Shown: positions 52,225-61,919 of the stretch, piece by piece
How the letters are laid out: the number at the start of each line of letters is the position of its first letter
How positions within the stretch are numbered: the stretch's first letter is position 1
NCBI GenBank assembly: GCA_963169045.1
Contig: CAUJDF010000044.1
Span: forward strand, 434,001-498,000
DNA: 64,000 bases
Source of the DNA: Myxococcota bacterium
GTDB taxonomy: Bacteria > Myxococcota_A > Bradymonadia > UBA7976 > UBA1532
Direction: 5' to 3'
Translations under genes and position numbers: made by a program
Notes under the pieces: model-generated
Told to the model about the DNA's origin: nothing
The model's database searches: none
What the model saw: the letters and a program-made list of their open reading frames with translations, nothing else

Positions 52225-53475
52225 TCAGGCCAACGTATACAGGCTGTTCAGGAGGCGATGCTCGCTGAGCTCGCTCAAGGCGCGGAGCGTCTCGGGATGG
52301 CGGCGCGCCATCTCCTCGAAGTCCTCGGTTGGGAGGAACATGAGCAGGGTGCGTCGGCTCGCCGTGCAGGTGGCAGTGGCCGGGGACCTGCGCAACAGCG
52401 AGATCTCGCCCAGCACGTCGCCCTCCCGCAGCCAGTCCAGGTCATGGCGGCGCCCGTCGCGACGCCGCGTGACCTGAACCAGCCCGTCGAGGACGATGTA
52501 CAGACCGCGTCCCGTCTCGCCCTCCTGGATGATGACCTCTTCCTCTTCGACCAGCCGCGACTGGAAGCGGGACAGGATCGCGCCGCGCTCATCGGGCGGA
52601 ACCGCCCGGAAGATCGGCGAGAGGTTGAACAGGTTCGCGAGCATGCGGTCGCAGACCTGGCGGGACAGCGCGCTCTGAAGCTCGGACGCGTCCCGGCCGA
52701 GGCGCTCGAGCACCGTGCGCGGCAGCTCGAACACGTCCACCGGGCCCTCGGCAGTGACGGTGGCGACGCGGGGCGACGCCGTGACGAGCGCCATCTCGCC
52801 GAAGATGTCGCCGTCGCCGAGCTCCGCCAGCCGGACCACGTCGCCCTCCGCCCGGCGCTTGGTCACGGCGACGCGACCCACGATGACGATGAAGACCGCC
52901 TCGCCGGCCTCGCCCTCGCGGACGAGCGGTTGACCGTTCTCCATCCGGCGCAGGCGCATCGAGCGGACGACGGTGAGGAAGGTGTCCCGCGGCAGTTCGC
53001 TGAGGAGGGGGAAGCGCGGCAGGCGATCCGGGAATGTCACGCCGCGGATGATGTCGGTGGCGCGGCGGTCGACCTCGGCCACGACCTCGTCGAGGCTGTC
53101 GGGCAGCCCGTCGAGCGCCACGTGATCGCGCTGGCGCAGCGGCATCTCGAAGATCGGGTCGCCCCAGTCGCGGTTCGGGGTGCGTGCGTAGTGCTCGGCG
53201 AGCAGGTTCAACCCGCGATCGACCACACGCGCGTCGGCGCCGTGCAGTTCCAGCAGCTTGAGCGCCCAGAGAGCGCGGATAGGAAAGCCGGCGAGCGTGA
53301 AGTAGTCGGCGCAGCTGCGCAGGACGCGTACGCCGCGCGGGATGTCGCCGAGCGCGATCAGCAGCTCGCCCGCCTGCACGCGCAGGACGAAGTCGAGCGG
53401 GGCCATGCGCATGAGCGCCAGACAGCGGCGCAGCTGCCGCTCGAGCTCGGCCGGATCTGGCGAGTGCCTGCTCAC
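52225..53475 (-). CDS. Protein with two cyclic-nucleotide-binding domains
   Basis: 416 aa from GTG at 53475 (GGAG ten bases upstream). The N-terminal ~140 residues are helical (TPR-like, ALWALKLLELHGADARVVDR). Two cNMP-binding domains follow: one around GQPLVREGEAGEAVFIVIVG, then LGDGDIFGEMALVTASPRVA, with the phosphate-binding cassette; a second around EEEVIIQEGETGRGLYIVLDG, then LREGDVLGEISLLRRSPATA. It has no enzymatic domain, so it is probably a signal sensor or scaffold. Which nucleotide binds cannot be told from sequence. Confidence 0.85.
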   Translation of the reverse strand: MSRHSPDPAELERQLRRCLALMRMAPLDFVLRVQAGELLIALGDIPRGVRVLRSCADYFTLAGFPIRALWALKLLELHGADARVVDRGLNLLAEHYARTPNRDWGDPIFEMPLRQRDHVALDGLPDSLDEVVAEVDRRATDIIRGVTFPDRLPRFPLLSELPRDTFLTVVRSMRLRRMENGQPLVREGEAGEAVFIVIVGRVAVTKRRAEGDVVRLAELGDGDIFGEMALVTASPRVATVTAEGPVDVFELPRTVLERLGRDASELQSALSRQVCDRMLANLFNLSPIFRAVPPDERGAILSRFQSRLVEEEEVIIQEGETGRGLYIVLDGLVQVTRRRDGRRHDLDWLREGDVLGEISLLRRSPATATCTASRRTLLMFLPTEDFEEMARRHPETLRALSELSEHRLLNSLYTLA

Positions 53476-53566
53476 GGATCGACGTCTCCGGGCGAGGTGA
53501 GGAAATGCCCGACCACACGCGCGGCCGACTCTATCAACCGTACGGCAAAAGCGACAACTGCCGCGC

Positions 53567-56500
53567 TCACTCCCGCAGCCAGAGCCGCGACTCGCCCTCC
53601 GCCGCGCACTCGAAGACGTCGAGGTCGCCGTCGCCGTCGAAGTCGGCCACGCCGAAATCGGAGGTCGGGATGGCCAGCGACTCGGCGAACGCGCCCGGCG
53701 CCAGGTGCCACCGAGCCTCGCCATCGTTCAGGAGGGCGACGCTGGGCGACGCGTCGATCGTACCGTCCTGGAAGAGCAGCCCGAACACCGCCAACAGGAT
53801 GTCCACGTCCCCATCATCGTCGAGGTCGGCGGTGACGGTCTCGAACGCGGGCACGGGCGAAAGACCCACGATGCGTTCGTGCGCCGGCTCGAATCCAGCA
53901 GCCCCGTCGTTGAGGAACAGCGCCAGCGCGGGCATCGAGGGGTCCGAGAGCCCTTCGACGTAGTCGTGGGGCATCAGGACGTCGTGGTCGCCGTCGCCAT
54001 CGACGTCCACCAGCTCCACGTGCAGCCAGTCGCCGCGCAGGCGGTTCATCGGCGCCGGCGCGAAGCGGAAGCCGACGCGCCCTTCGCTGCCGAGCGTGTT
54101 CAGGAGCAGCCGGTTGGTGGCCGACTCGAAGGAGCCGCTGAGGTTGTCGACCGCGATCACCATATCGGGGAAGCCATCGCCATCCAGATCGGCATGATCG
54201 AGATCGTGGTCGTGCACATCGCCGCGCCCGAAGTAGACGCCCTCCGACTGCTCGACCAGACGGCCGTCGCCCTCGTTCAGGAAGAGCCGCTCCGGTCCCG
54301 TGGCGTTGCCGGCCTCAGGCGAGCCCGTCTGCAGGAGGAACACATCCAGATCGCCATCGGCGTCCACATCGATGAAGTCGGCGTCATAGCTGCCGCCGGC
54401 TGCGGGAAAGGCGGGATCGGCCCTGAAGCGGCCCTCGCCATCGTTGATGAAGAGCTCGTCTCGCACGTTCGAGAGGTTGGCCACGAGCAGGTCCGGATCG
54501 CCATCCTCATCGATGTCGCCCGCCTTCACGTTCATGCCATTGCCCTCCGGACGAAGGGCCCGCCGCCCGAAGCGGCCGCTCCCATCGTTCACGTGAACGC
54601 CGACGGGCTGGTCGACCTGCCCGAATCCGTTCAGCGCCCCGTTCGCCGTCGCCAGGTCGAGCATCCCGTCACCATCGACGTCGACGACAGTCACATCGTT
54701 ACAGTCGCGATCTGGCTCGAGGCGGCCACGCGTCCGATCCACGAACCAGCGGTACAGAAAGCCGCTCTCGAGGACCACGCCACGGCCGTCGGCGTTACGG
54801 ACCTCGACGCCCGCGGGGCCGTAGTTCCCTTCGGGCGTGACCAGGCGCCACTCCTCGTCGGACACGCGAACGAGCGCGCGCGGGCGCCGACCGCCGACCT
54901 GCACCGTCAGGCCCGGACGCAAGTCCAGGCCCGTCAGACGCACGTTCGTGAACCCCGGCACCAGGCCCTCCCGAGGCTCGAGTCCGGGTGCGACGTACTC
55001 GACGCCCGCACGGAGAAGCCCGTCGGCGCCATCGGCGTTCCGCACGCGGACGTCGGCCGGACCGGCCTCGTTCGCCGGCACCACCGCCTCGAGCTGCGCC
55101 TCGCAGCCCGCTTCGACGAGGTTCACCGACTCGGCGGCAATGCCGTCGAACGAAACGGCCAGCCCGGGCTCGAAGTCACGGCCGACGACGCGCACGGCGA
55201 CCCCACCCCAGACCGGCACCCGGAACGGCTCGACCCGATCCACGACCGGTACGACGCCGTAGACCACGAGGTCGTCGGCCCGCGCCGAGCGGCCGTCGGG
55301 ATTCTCGACGCGCACCCGCGTCGGTCCGGGCTCGCCCGGTGGCGTGCGCACCACCGCGGAGCGGCCGTCGTCGGAGACGGACACCACCTCGGCCTCCCGC
55401 TCGCCGAAGAACACGCGCACGCCCGGTTCGAAGTTGCGTCCGGAGAGCGTGACGAGGCTCCCGCCGCATCGCCCGGCCACGGGCGGCGCGGCGGCTTCGA
55501 GGACCGGCGGCCCGACGTAGCGGAACGCGGCCTCGAGCGTCGCGCTCTGTCCGTCCGGATTGAAGAGCACGACGTCCACCTCGCCCTCGCGGTGCGGTGG
55601 CGCGACGAACGTCGCGGCGCGCCCGTCGGCGGTGACCTCCACCTCGGTCGCGGGGCGTCCGTCGAGGTAGACGGCGGCGGGTGCGCGCAGGTCGGCCCCG
55701 GCAACGCGGACGCGCGTCCCGCCGAGATCCGATCCGCGATCGGGCGCGAGCGAGTCGAGCAGAGGCGGGGGCCAGTAGCGCCAACCGCCCGGAACGATTG
55801 CGGTTTGCCCATCCGGATTGACGACGGATACGTCGAGCGCGCCCGCCGGCCCCGGTGGCGTGACCCCCGCGATCGACGTCGCGTCGAGGAAGACGACGTC
55901 GGTGGCCGCGCCGGCGCCGAAGCGCAAGGTCGCGCCTCGCTGAAAACCCTCGCCCTCCACGACCACCAGCGTGCCGCCCGCCGTGGGCCCCTCGGCGGGC
56001 GAGACGCGGGCGATGCCGGGCGGCGCCACATAGGCATACGCCCCCCCGAGGACGCTCGTCCGGCCGGAGCGCTCGGCCGTCAGAGCGACGGTGCCGGGCG
56101 CGCCGGGCGGCGCGATCGCGAGCGCGAGGTGCGCCGAGACGACCACGAGCCGCGTCGCCGGCTCGGCGCCAAATCGCACGGTCATCTCGGGGGCAAACCC
56201 CTCGCCGCGCAGGGCGACCTCATTGCCGCCGGCCGCAGGGCCTCGATCGGGGGCGAGCGCCATCACGACGGGCGCGCGGCCGGACGGACCGACCACGATG
56301 GAGGCCGCGCCCTCGGCCGGCCAACGGGCGCCGTCGCCGTCGGCGTCGCGGGCGATGAGCACGTGGTGCAGCACCGTGCCGAGCGCGAACGGCGGCGCCA
56401 CGAACGTGCCTGTGAAGCGGTCGCTGCCCTCGGACTCGAGCTCGACCGTGTGGCAGGCGGCGGGTTCGCCGGCAGGTCCGGCGTCGACGCCTCGCCAGGC

Positions 56501-56740
56501 GCCGTGCGGTGGTCGGCCGGCGCACTCGCCCTCGAGCGCCGCCGCGTCGCCCGGCGCCAGCCACAGACGCACGGTCAGCGGGCCGTCACCGCCACGGACG
56601 ATGGCGGCCACCTGAAATGGGCCGTGGGGATCGTCACCATCGTTCAGAACGGAGACGTCGACGAAGCGCGGCGCGGAGTCGGAACAGGCGGCGAGCAGAA
56701 GCGCCGCCAGGAGGAGGGAGCGGGCGGACGTCGCGCTCAC
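53567..56740 (-). CDS. IPT/TIG and FG-GAP/VCBS repeat lipoprotein
   Basis: 1057 aa with a lipobox (LLLAALLLAAC). After an N-terminal domain of ~140 residues, about six IPT/TIG immunoglobulin-like domains follow, each opening with a pattern like RVSPAEGPTAGGTLV or SLAPDRGSDLGGTRV. The last ~370 residues hold about seven FG-GAP/VCBS calcium-binding repeats: DVDGDGMLDLATANG, DIDEDGDPDLLVANL, DVDADGDLDVFLLQT, DLDGDGFPDMVIAV, DVDGDGDHDVLMPH, DLDDDGDVDILLAVF, DFDGDGDLDVFECA. It is an outer-membrane lipoprotein likely displayed at the surface, with an adhesion-like repeat design. It ends 7 nt before the next gene start region. Confidence 0.9.
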   Translation of the reverse strand: MSATSARSLLLAALLLAACSDSAPRFVDVSVLNDGDDPHGPFQVAAIVRGGDGPLTVRLWLAPGDAAALEGECAGRPPHGAWRGVDAGPAGEPAACHTVELESEGSDRFTGTFVAPPFALGTVLHHVLIARDADGDGARWPAEGAASIVVGPSGRAPVVMALAPDRGPAAGGNEVALRGEGFAPEMTVRFGAEPATRLVVVSAHLALAIAPPGAPGTVALTAERSGRTSVLGGAYAYVAPPGIARVSPAEGPTAGGTLVVVEGEGFQRGATLRFGAGAATDVVFLDATSIAGVTPPGPAGALDVSVVNPDGQTAIVPGGWRYWPPPLLDSLAPDRGSDLGGTRVRVAGADLRAPAAVYLDGRPATEVEVTADGRAATFVAPPHREGEVDVVLFNPDGQSATLEAAFRYVGPPVLEAAAPPVAGRCGGSLVTLSGRNFEPGVRVFFGEREAEVVSVSDDGRSAVVRTPPGEPGPTRVRVENPDGRSARADDLVVYGVVPVVDRVEPFRVPVWGGVAVRVVGRDFEPGLAVSFDGIAAESVNLVEAGCEAQLEAVVPANEAGPADVRVRNADGADGLLRAGVEYVAPGLEPREGLVPGFTNVRLTGLDLRPGLTVQVGGRRPRALVRVSDEEWRLVTPEGNYGPAGVEVRNADGRGVVLESGFLYRWFVDRTRGRLEPDRDCNDVTVVDVDGDGMLDLATANGALNGFGQVDQPVGVHVNDGSGRFGRRALRPEGNGMNVKAGDIDEDGDPDLLVANLSNVRDELFINDGEGRFRADPAFPAAGGSYDADFIDVDADGDLDVFLLQTGSPEAGNATGPERLFLNEGDGRLVEQSEGVYFGRGDVHDHDLDHADLDGDGFPDMVIAVDNLSGSFESATNRLLLNTLGSEGRVGFRFAPAPMNRLRGDWLHVELVDVDGDGDHDVLMPHDYVEGLSDPSMPALALFLNDGAAGFEPAHERIVGLSPVPAFETVTADLDDDGDVDILLAVFGLLFQDGTIDASPSVALLNDGEARWHLAPGAFAESLAIPTSDFGVADFDGDGDLDVFECAAEGESRLWLRE

Positions 56741-56747
56741 ATGCGCA

Positions 56748-57176
56748 TCACTCGCCGAATTCCTTGCGCTCGGGCGCGGTCAGCGTGATGGCCAGGCCGA
56801 GGCCGACCAGCGCGGCGACCCCGCCGGCCACGAGGAGCGCGGTCTTGGTGCCGCTGACCTCCTTCACGTTGCCGCTCTCGATCTCACCCGCCGAGACGAG
56901 GCGGTCCTCGTCGGGTGCGACGAGCTGATTGCCGGCGAGCGTGAAGTTGAAGGGCGAGATCGCGACGTACTCGCCGTCCTTCAGCGTGACGCCGATGCGC
57001 GTGTCTTCAGTGACGACGACGTCCTGACCCTCGGCGGTCGCGACGCGGACAGCATTGCTGGTGCCGCCTTCCTGCAGCTTGCCCAGCTCGTCCATGGAGA
57101 TGTTGTAGGTGTTGTAGCACCCGGTCTGCGCGAGCAGGGCCGTCGCCATCACCGCCGAAAGGAGCTTGCGCGCCAT
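56748..57176 (-). CDS. Small exported/lipoprotein-like membrane protein
   Basis: 142 aa. N-terminus MARKLLSAVMATALLAQTGC is signal-like, with Cys20 a possible lipidation site though the lipobox is not canonical. A beta-rich middle (TRIGVTLKDGEYVAISPFNF) and one C-terminal helix (KTALLVAGGVAALVGLGLAITL). It precedes the IPT/FG-GAP lipoprotein gene on the same strand by 7 nt, so they share a transcript. Function unknown. Confidence 0.68.
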   Translation of the reverse strand: MARKLLSAVMATALLAQTGCYNTYNISMDELGKLQEGGTSNAVRVATAEGQDVVVTEDTRIGVTLKDGEYVAISPFNFTLAGNQLVAPDEDRLVSAGEIESGNVKEVSGTKTALLVAGGVAALVGLGLAITLTAPERKEFGE

Positions 57177-57304
57177 GGGGTCCCCGAACCTCCCTCTACG
57201 GGCAGTCAAGACCCCGGAATCTACTCCGGAGAAGAGTGCCGAGGAAGGTGCAAATCCTTGCACCCGAGCGTCGCCGGGCCATCGGCGGCCTGCCGGACGA
57301 ATGC

Positions 57305-57333
57305 TTGCGACCCCGGATGCCCTCTGATATGGT
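57305..57333 (+). promoter_or_regulatory. Candidate sigma-70 promoter for the Ser/Thr kinase
   Basis: TTGCGA (57305-57310), 17-bp spacer, TATGGT (57328-57333), four of six matches at each box, 88 nt before the kinase ATG. Read by eye. Confidence 0.45.
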
Positions 57334-57420
57334 CCGCCCGAGCCGTCAGCGCGCGGCGCCGGGCTCGGACGCGGCCGGGGGGCGTGGCGGCCCGTGCCGA
57401 GGAGTCGAGGACCCACTCTC

Positions 57421-58860
57421 ATGAGTGCCTGCCCGAAATGCCATGCGCCCGTCGCGGGACGCCCGAACTTCTGCCCGGCGTGCGGCGCATCGCTCACCTT
57501 CAGCGTCCGCACCGACCACGATCCGCTCCTCGGACGCGTCATCGGCGGCAATTACAAGGTCGAGAGCCTCATCGGCGAAGGCGCGATGGGTCGCGTGTAC
57601 CAGGCGACCCACATCCAGCTCCGCAACAAGGTGGCGCTGAAGATCCTTCGCTCGAACCTGGTCGACGACGCCACCGTCGTGAAGCGCTTCCAGCGCGAGG
57701 CCCAGGCCGCAAGCCGGCTCAACCACCCCAACTGCATCAGCATCTACGGGTTCGGTGAGGAGGACGACGGCGAGCTCCTGTGGATGGCGATGGAATACAT
57801 CCAGGGGCGCGACCTCGGCCGAATCATCAATGAAGACGCCCCCTTGCCGGCGGTGCGCATCGTCCACATCATCCGGCAGGTGTGCGAGGCGCTCGACGAA
57901 GCGCACGCCTCGAACATCATCCACCGTGATCTGAAGCCGGCGAACGTCGTGTGCTTCGATCACCGGCGGACGAAGGACTTCGTCAAGGTCCTCGACTTCG
58001 GCATCGCGAAGATCACCGACCCCGGCGAGGACTACCAGCCGCTGACCCGCGACGGCATCGTCTGCGGTACGCCGGCGTACATGAGCCCGGAGCAGGTCCA
58101 GGGCTTCGAGCTCGACCCGCGCTCCGACCTCTTCTCGCTGGGCATCATCCTCTACCAGACCATGACGGCGCGGCTCCCCTTCTACGCCGAGTCCGCCGTC
58201 GAGGTGGCGACCAAGATCGTCATCGAGGATCCGGTGCCGCCCTCCAAGGTGCGCCCCGACTGGTCCTATCCGCCCGAGCTCGAGGCGGTGGTGATGAAGC
58301 TGCTCTCGAAGAAGCGAGAGGAGCGCTTCCCCAACGCCATCGAGGTGCGCGACGCGCTCGACCGGTGCATGGAGACCCTCAAGGCCCGACAGGATGCCTC
58401 GCTCGAGATGAACCCCGACGAGGTGGCCGAGCTGCTGGCCGATCGCGGCGGTCCGGTCGAGGGCGCGGCGACATTGCGCCTGTCGACCGACATGATCGCC
58501 AAGGCGATGGCCGCCGAGGGACTCGTCGGGCTGGGCAAGCCGAAGGCCGCCCCCGCGCGTCCATCGACCGCGCCTTCGACGACACCGCCGGCCCGCGCCG
58601 CGGAGGCGCCGGCCTCGCCGCCGTCGCGGCCCATTCCGGTCACGCCCGCCACCGAGTCATCACCGTCGACCGCCGCCGAGGCGTCGCCTCCGCGCAACAC
58701 GGGCCGCTCCGATGTGCTGCGTCCGCCGGCGATCATGACCGGCCCGACCACCGCCTTCCGCGAGACGCAGAAGAGCTCGCGGAGCGCCGGCCTGCTCGTC
58801 GGCGTCGCGGTGTTCGTCGTCGCCGGCCTCGGCGTCGGCGCCTGGTTCTTGTTGCGCTGA
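57421..58860 (+). CDS. Ser/Thr protein kinase with N-terminal zinc ribbon
   Basis: 479 aa. A zinc ribbon (CPKCHAP ... CPACG, Cys4/7/18/21) precedes the kinase domain (~40-310). All catalytic residues are present: glycine loop GEGAMGRVYQA, VALKIL (Lys), IIHRDLKPANVVC (HRD), KVLDFGIAK (DFG), GTPAYMSPEQ activation end and DLFSLGIIL. A ~120-residue Pro/Ala/Ser linker leads to one C-terminal membrane helix (LLVGVAVFVVAGLGVGAWFLL) with no sensor domain outside. It is an inner-membrane kinase facing the cytoplasm; FHA-domain proteins such as that at 46742 are possible readers. It is convergent with the CHAT-like gene. Confidence 0.94.
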   Translation: MSACPKCHAPVAGRPNFCPACGASLTFSVRTDHDPLLGRVIGGNYKVESLIGEGAMGRVYQATHIQLRNKVALKILRSNLVDDATVVKRFQREAQAASRLNHPNCISIYGFGEEDDGELLWMAMEYIQGRDLGRIINEDAPLPAVRIVHIIRQVCEALDEAHASNIIHRDLKPANVVCFDHRRTKDFVKVLDFGIAKITDPGEDYQPLTRDGIVCGTPAYMSPEQVQGFELDPRSDLFSLGIILYQTMTARLPFYAESAVEVATKIVIEDPVPPSKVRPDWSYPPELEAVVMKLLSKKREERFPNAIEVRDALDRCMETLKARQDASLEMNPDEVAELLADRGGPVEGAATLRLSTDMIAKAMAAEGLVGLGKPKAAPARPSTAPSTTPPARAAEAPASPPSRPIPVTPATESSPSTAAEASPPRNTGRSDVLRPPAIMTGPTTAFRETQKSSRSAGLLVGVAVFVVAGLGVGAWFLLR

Positions 58861-58889
58861 TCGACAGGGCGCCCGACCGCGCCCGACGC

Positions 58890-61868
58890 TCAACCGTACT
58901 CCGGCAGAAAGAGCTCGAAGGCGGCCCAGTGCCGGGCCGGCATGCGGGCGTGGATCGCGCCCCGACGCGCGGCGCCGAGCGCGCCGATGAGATCCTGACC
59001 GTCGACGGCATCGGCCGCGTGCCGCAGGAAGTCGAGCAGGAAGGCCCCGTCCTCGTCGGCTCGCCAGTGGCGGGCAAGGACGCCGCCACGAACTGCGCTG
59101 AGCAGCGTCCCGATGGCGAGCCGTTCGCCGGGTGCCTCGACCGGCCCCATCAGCGTTGCGCAGACGGTGCCACCCCGCGCGAGCGCTTGCGCCACGTCGG
59201 CCAGCGGTACCGGCGCCTCGCCGTCGCGCAACGCCAGCGCCGCGCCGGCTTCGAGAGCGCCGACGAGGTGGACGACCCGGGCCGGCGAGAGCGCCGCGGC
59301 GAGTCCGTCCGGATCCAGATCCTCGCCGTGCCGGACGTCGACGGTCTCGTAGAGGCCCTCGCGAGCCAAGGTGCTGATGCGCAGATCGCGGCCCGTGGCG
59401 GCGTCGCCGGCGATCACCACCGACGGCGGCGCGACGTCGCCGCCCGCCGTAAGCGGCGCGGGCGCCGGCCAGCCGACCGCCAGCTCGAAGCGCTCGGCCA
59501 GCGGATGCTCCCCGAGCAGCACGCCGAAGGGCAGCGCACACAGCGGTCCGTCGGGCACGACGAAGAGCCGCTGCACGCCCGCGAGGTCCTCGAGGATGGG
59601 GCGTACGAGCAGCTGGTACAGGTCGCGGGCAGCGGCGCCGAAGTCGCGATCGGCCTTGCTGCCGGCGCGGAGCAGCCGCAGCAGCTCCGCGACCCGCGCG
59701 CGCAAGCCGGCCTTCGTCTCGGACCAGCGGTGGGCGCGTACGGTATCGGCGCGGACCACGAAGACCACGAGCCAGTCGTCGAACGCACAGTACTCGAGAC
59801 GCGCCTCGTCATCGCCGGGCGCGCGCCGCGGCCAGGCGGCGACGGGCTCGGCGTGGACGAGCCGCTCGCCGAGCGCGATCTCTGCGGCCCGCTCCACCGC
59901 CGCTCCGCCGGCGAACCGCGTCTCGAACAGGCGGAGGTGGAGGCCCCGCACCTCGGCCCCGAGCGGCGCCGCCGGCGGGTCCTCGGCGGGCGCAAGGCCC
60001 CGATGCCGCACCGCGGCGCTCAACCGGCGGGCCACGTCGACGATCCCGGCGTCGAGCAACCGCCGGGCGGCGATGTCGATGCGGAAGTCGGCCGTCGTGG
60101 GCACGAACGCGTCCCGGGGGCCGGCACCATCGGAAAACGCAGTCGTTTCGAGCACTTCGGCGGCGCGGCGCAGGTGGATGGCCACCCGCGCGGGCTCGGC
60201 CCCCTCCGCATCGCCCATGTGGCTCAGGCCGACGGCGACCTCCACGACACGGCGAACGGCGCCCGCCGAGCAGCGCTTCGCCTCGGCCGCGGCGCGCGCG
60301 AGATCCGTCCAGGCGTGGCTGCGGCTCGTGGGATCGGTGTCGACACGGGCCGCGAGGCCGCGGAACAGCGTGCCGAGCGCGATGCCGGCACGATCGCCGA
60401 TGGCGCGCGCCGCTTCGACCGCGCGGCTGGCGGCCGTCGCGTCGCCCGCGCGCGCGCCCGTCAGCTCGATCTGGACCGTCGCCTCGCCGACCAACGTCGT
60501 CGGCACGTGGGTGCGCGCGAGCGCCAGCAGGGCGCGGGCGCGGTCGAGGAGCCGGCCGCCGTCGGAAGGTTCGCCGCCTGCCCGGACGCGGCCCGCCAGG
60601 CCGATCACCGCCTGAAGGATGCGCGCCGGTGCCCGCTCGGCCAGGCACTCATCGACGAGCGCCGCCTGCTCCACCAACCGCGCCGAGCGCAGCACGCCGG
60701 GCACGGCCGCCTCCGCGGCGTCGCCATAGAGCTTCGCCGCCTCGGCCCCGAGGCCGGACCGCTCGGACACGTCGGCGGCCTCCAGCAGCACGTCCGCGGC
60801 GACGGCGAGGTCGCTGTAGGCGCAGCGGTAGGCGCGGGCCACGCACGGCGCCAACACCTCGCGGGCCCGCTCGGCCTGGCCGAGCCACCGGTGGGCGCGG
60901 GCGCGCCAGACCGCGATGCGCGCCTCGTGCTCGGCGTCGTCCGCGCGACCGCCACCGCGTCCGGCGCGTGCGGCCAGCTTCTCGCTCCACCGTTCGGCCA
61001 GCGCGAGGACGTGTCGCCACTGGCCGCGGGCGACCGCCTCCCACCCGGCGAAGCCCCCGACGACCGCCGCGAGCCGGCCGTGCAGCTCGACGGCCCGGCG
61101 CAGGCGACGCTCGACCGGTAGGCCGGGCGCGTAGTCGAGGCGCTCCGGGAGTCCCGATTGTTCGAGGGCCGAGAGGCCGACGCCGATCAAAGCCGCCGCG
61201 CCGGGCGTCGCCGGCCAGGCGCGCTCGTAGGCCTGGGCCAGCGATTGGTAGGCCCGGAAGAGGTCGCCGGCGCTACGGAAACGGACGAAGGCCTCGATCG
61301 ACTCACCGACCTCGCCCGCCTCTCCGCTCTCGCCGGCCCCCACCAGGGCCGACCAGCGGCCCCCGCCCGCCCCGCCGTCGCCCGGCACGGTCGCGCGGTC
61401 GCCGAGCAGGAGGACGGCGACGTCCTCGGCGTCGAGACCGGCGAGGACGGCGGGCGACGCCTCGACGGGGTCCGGCGCCGAGGGACGGGCGACGCTCACC
61501 GACGGCGCGATGGCCGACGCGAGGACCTGGACCGTGCGCGCCGCCTCGGCGTCCGTTCCCGGCGGCGCATCCGCGACGAGGCGCTGCAGGCCGGCGGCCA
61601 CGCTCCGGACGAGCGGGCTGCCCGGCGCCTCGACGGCGCGCAGATCCTCGGCGAGCCGCTGCATCAGCGCGCCGGTGCGCTCGGCCTCGCGCGACTCGAG
61701 CGCCACGAGCAGGCGGTTGTAGCGCAGCGCCAACAAGCCCTCGAGGAAGCCGTGCCGCTCGTAGACCGGCTCCAGCTGGTCGTACAGGCGCCCTGCCTCG
61801 TGGAGGTGTCCGCGGACGAGGGCCTCGTGTGCCCGGGCCTTCTGCGCGTCGAGGGTCGCGAGCTCCAA
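58890..61868 (-). CDS. TPR protein with CHAT-like domain lacking catalytic residues
   Basis: 992 aa from TTG at 61868, with GGAG six bases upstream. About 650 residues of helical TPR-like repeats (KARAHEALVRGHLHEAGRLY, LVALESREAER...). The last ~290 residues follow the CHAT caspase-like fold: FVVPDGPLCALPFGVLL, ARVVHLVGALEAG where CHAT has HxxxHG, and TVCATLMGPVEAPG where it has LSACETG; so the catalytic His reads Ala and the Cys reads Leu. RGGVLARHWRADEDGAFLLDF and ARHWAAFELFLPE are family ends. It is probably a pseudo-CHAT scaffold. A second TPR gene follows upstream in the same direction. Confidence 0.78.
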   Translation of the reverse strand: MELATLDAQKARAHEALVRGHLHEAGRLYDQLEPVYERHGFLEGLLALRYNRLLVALESREAERTGALMQRLAEDLRAVEAPGSPLVRSVAAGLQRLVADAPPGTDAEAARTVQVLASAIAPSVSVARPSAPDPVEASPAVLAGLDAEDVAVLLLGDRATVPGDGGAGGGRWSALVGAGESGEAGEVGESIEAFVRFRSAGDLFRAYQSLAQAYERAWPATPGAAALIGVGLSALEQSGLPERLDYAPGLPVERRLRRAVELHGRLAAVVGGFAGWEAVARGQWRHVLALAERWSEKLAARAGRGGGRADDAEHEARIAVWRARAHRWLGQAERAREVLAPCVARAYRCAYSDLAVAADVLLEAADVSERSGLGAEAAKLYGDAAEAAVPGVLRSARLVEQAALVDECLAERAPARILQAVIGLAGRVRAGGEPSDGGRLLDRARALLALARTHVPTTLVGEATVQIELTGARAGDATAASRAVEAARAIGDRAGIALGTLFRGLAARVDTDPTSRSHAWTDLARAAAEAKRCSAGAVRRVVEVAVGLSHMGDAEGAEPARVAIHLRRAAEVLETTAFSDGAGPRDAFVPTTADFRIDIAARRLLDAGIVDVARRLSAAVRHRGLAPAEDPPAAPLGAEVRGLHLRLFETRFAGGAAVERAAEIALGERLVHAEPVAAWPRRAPGDDEARLEYCAFDDWLVVFVVRADTVRAHRWSETKAGLRARVAELLRLLRAGSKADRDFGAAARDLYQLLVRPILEDLAGVQRLFVVPDGPLCALPFGVLLGEHPLAERFELAVGWPAPAPLTAGGDVAPPSVVIAGDAATGRDLRISTLAREGLYETVDVRHGEDLDPDGLAAALSPARVVHLVGALEAGAALALRDGEAPVPLADVAQALARGGTVCATLMGPVEAPGERLAIGTLLSAVRGGVLARHWRADEDGAFLLDFLRHAADAVDGQDLIGALGAARRGAIHARMPARHWAAFELFLPEYG

Positions 61869-61919
61869 GGTGCGCTCCGTGCGTGATCTCGCCGGGTGAA
61901 GTCGAAGGTCCGCGTCGCG

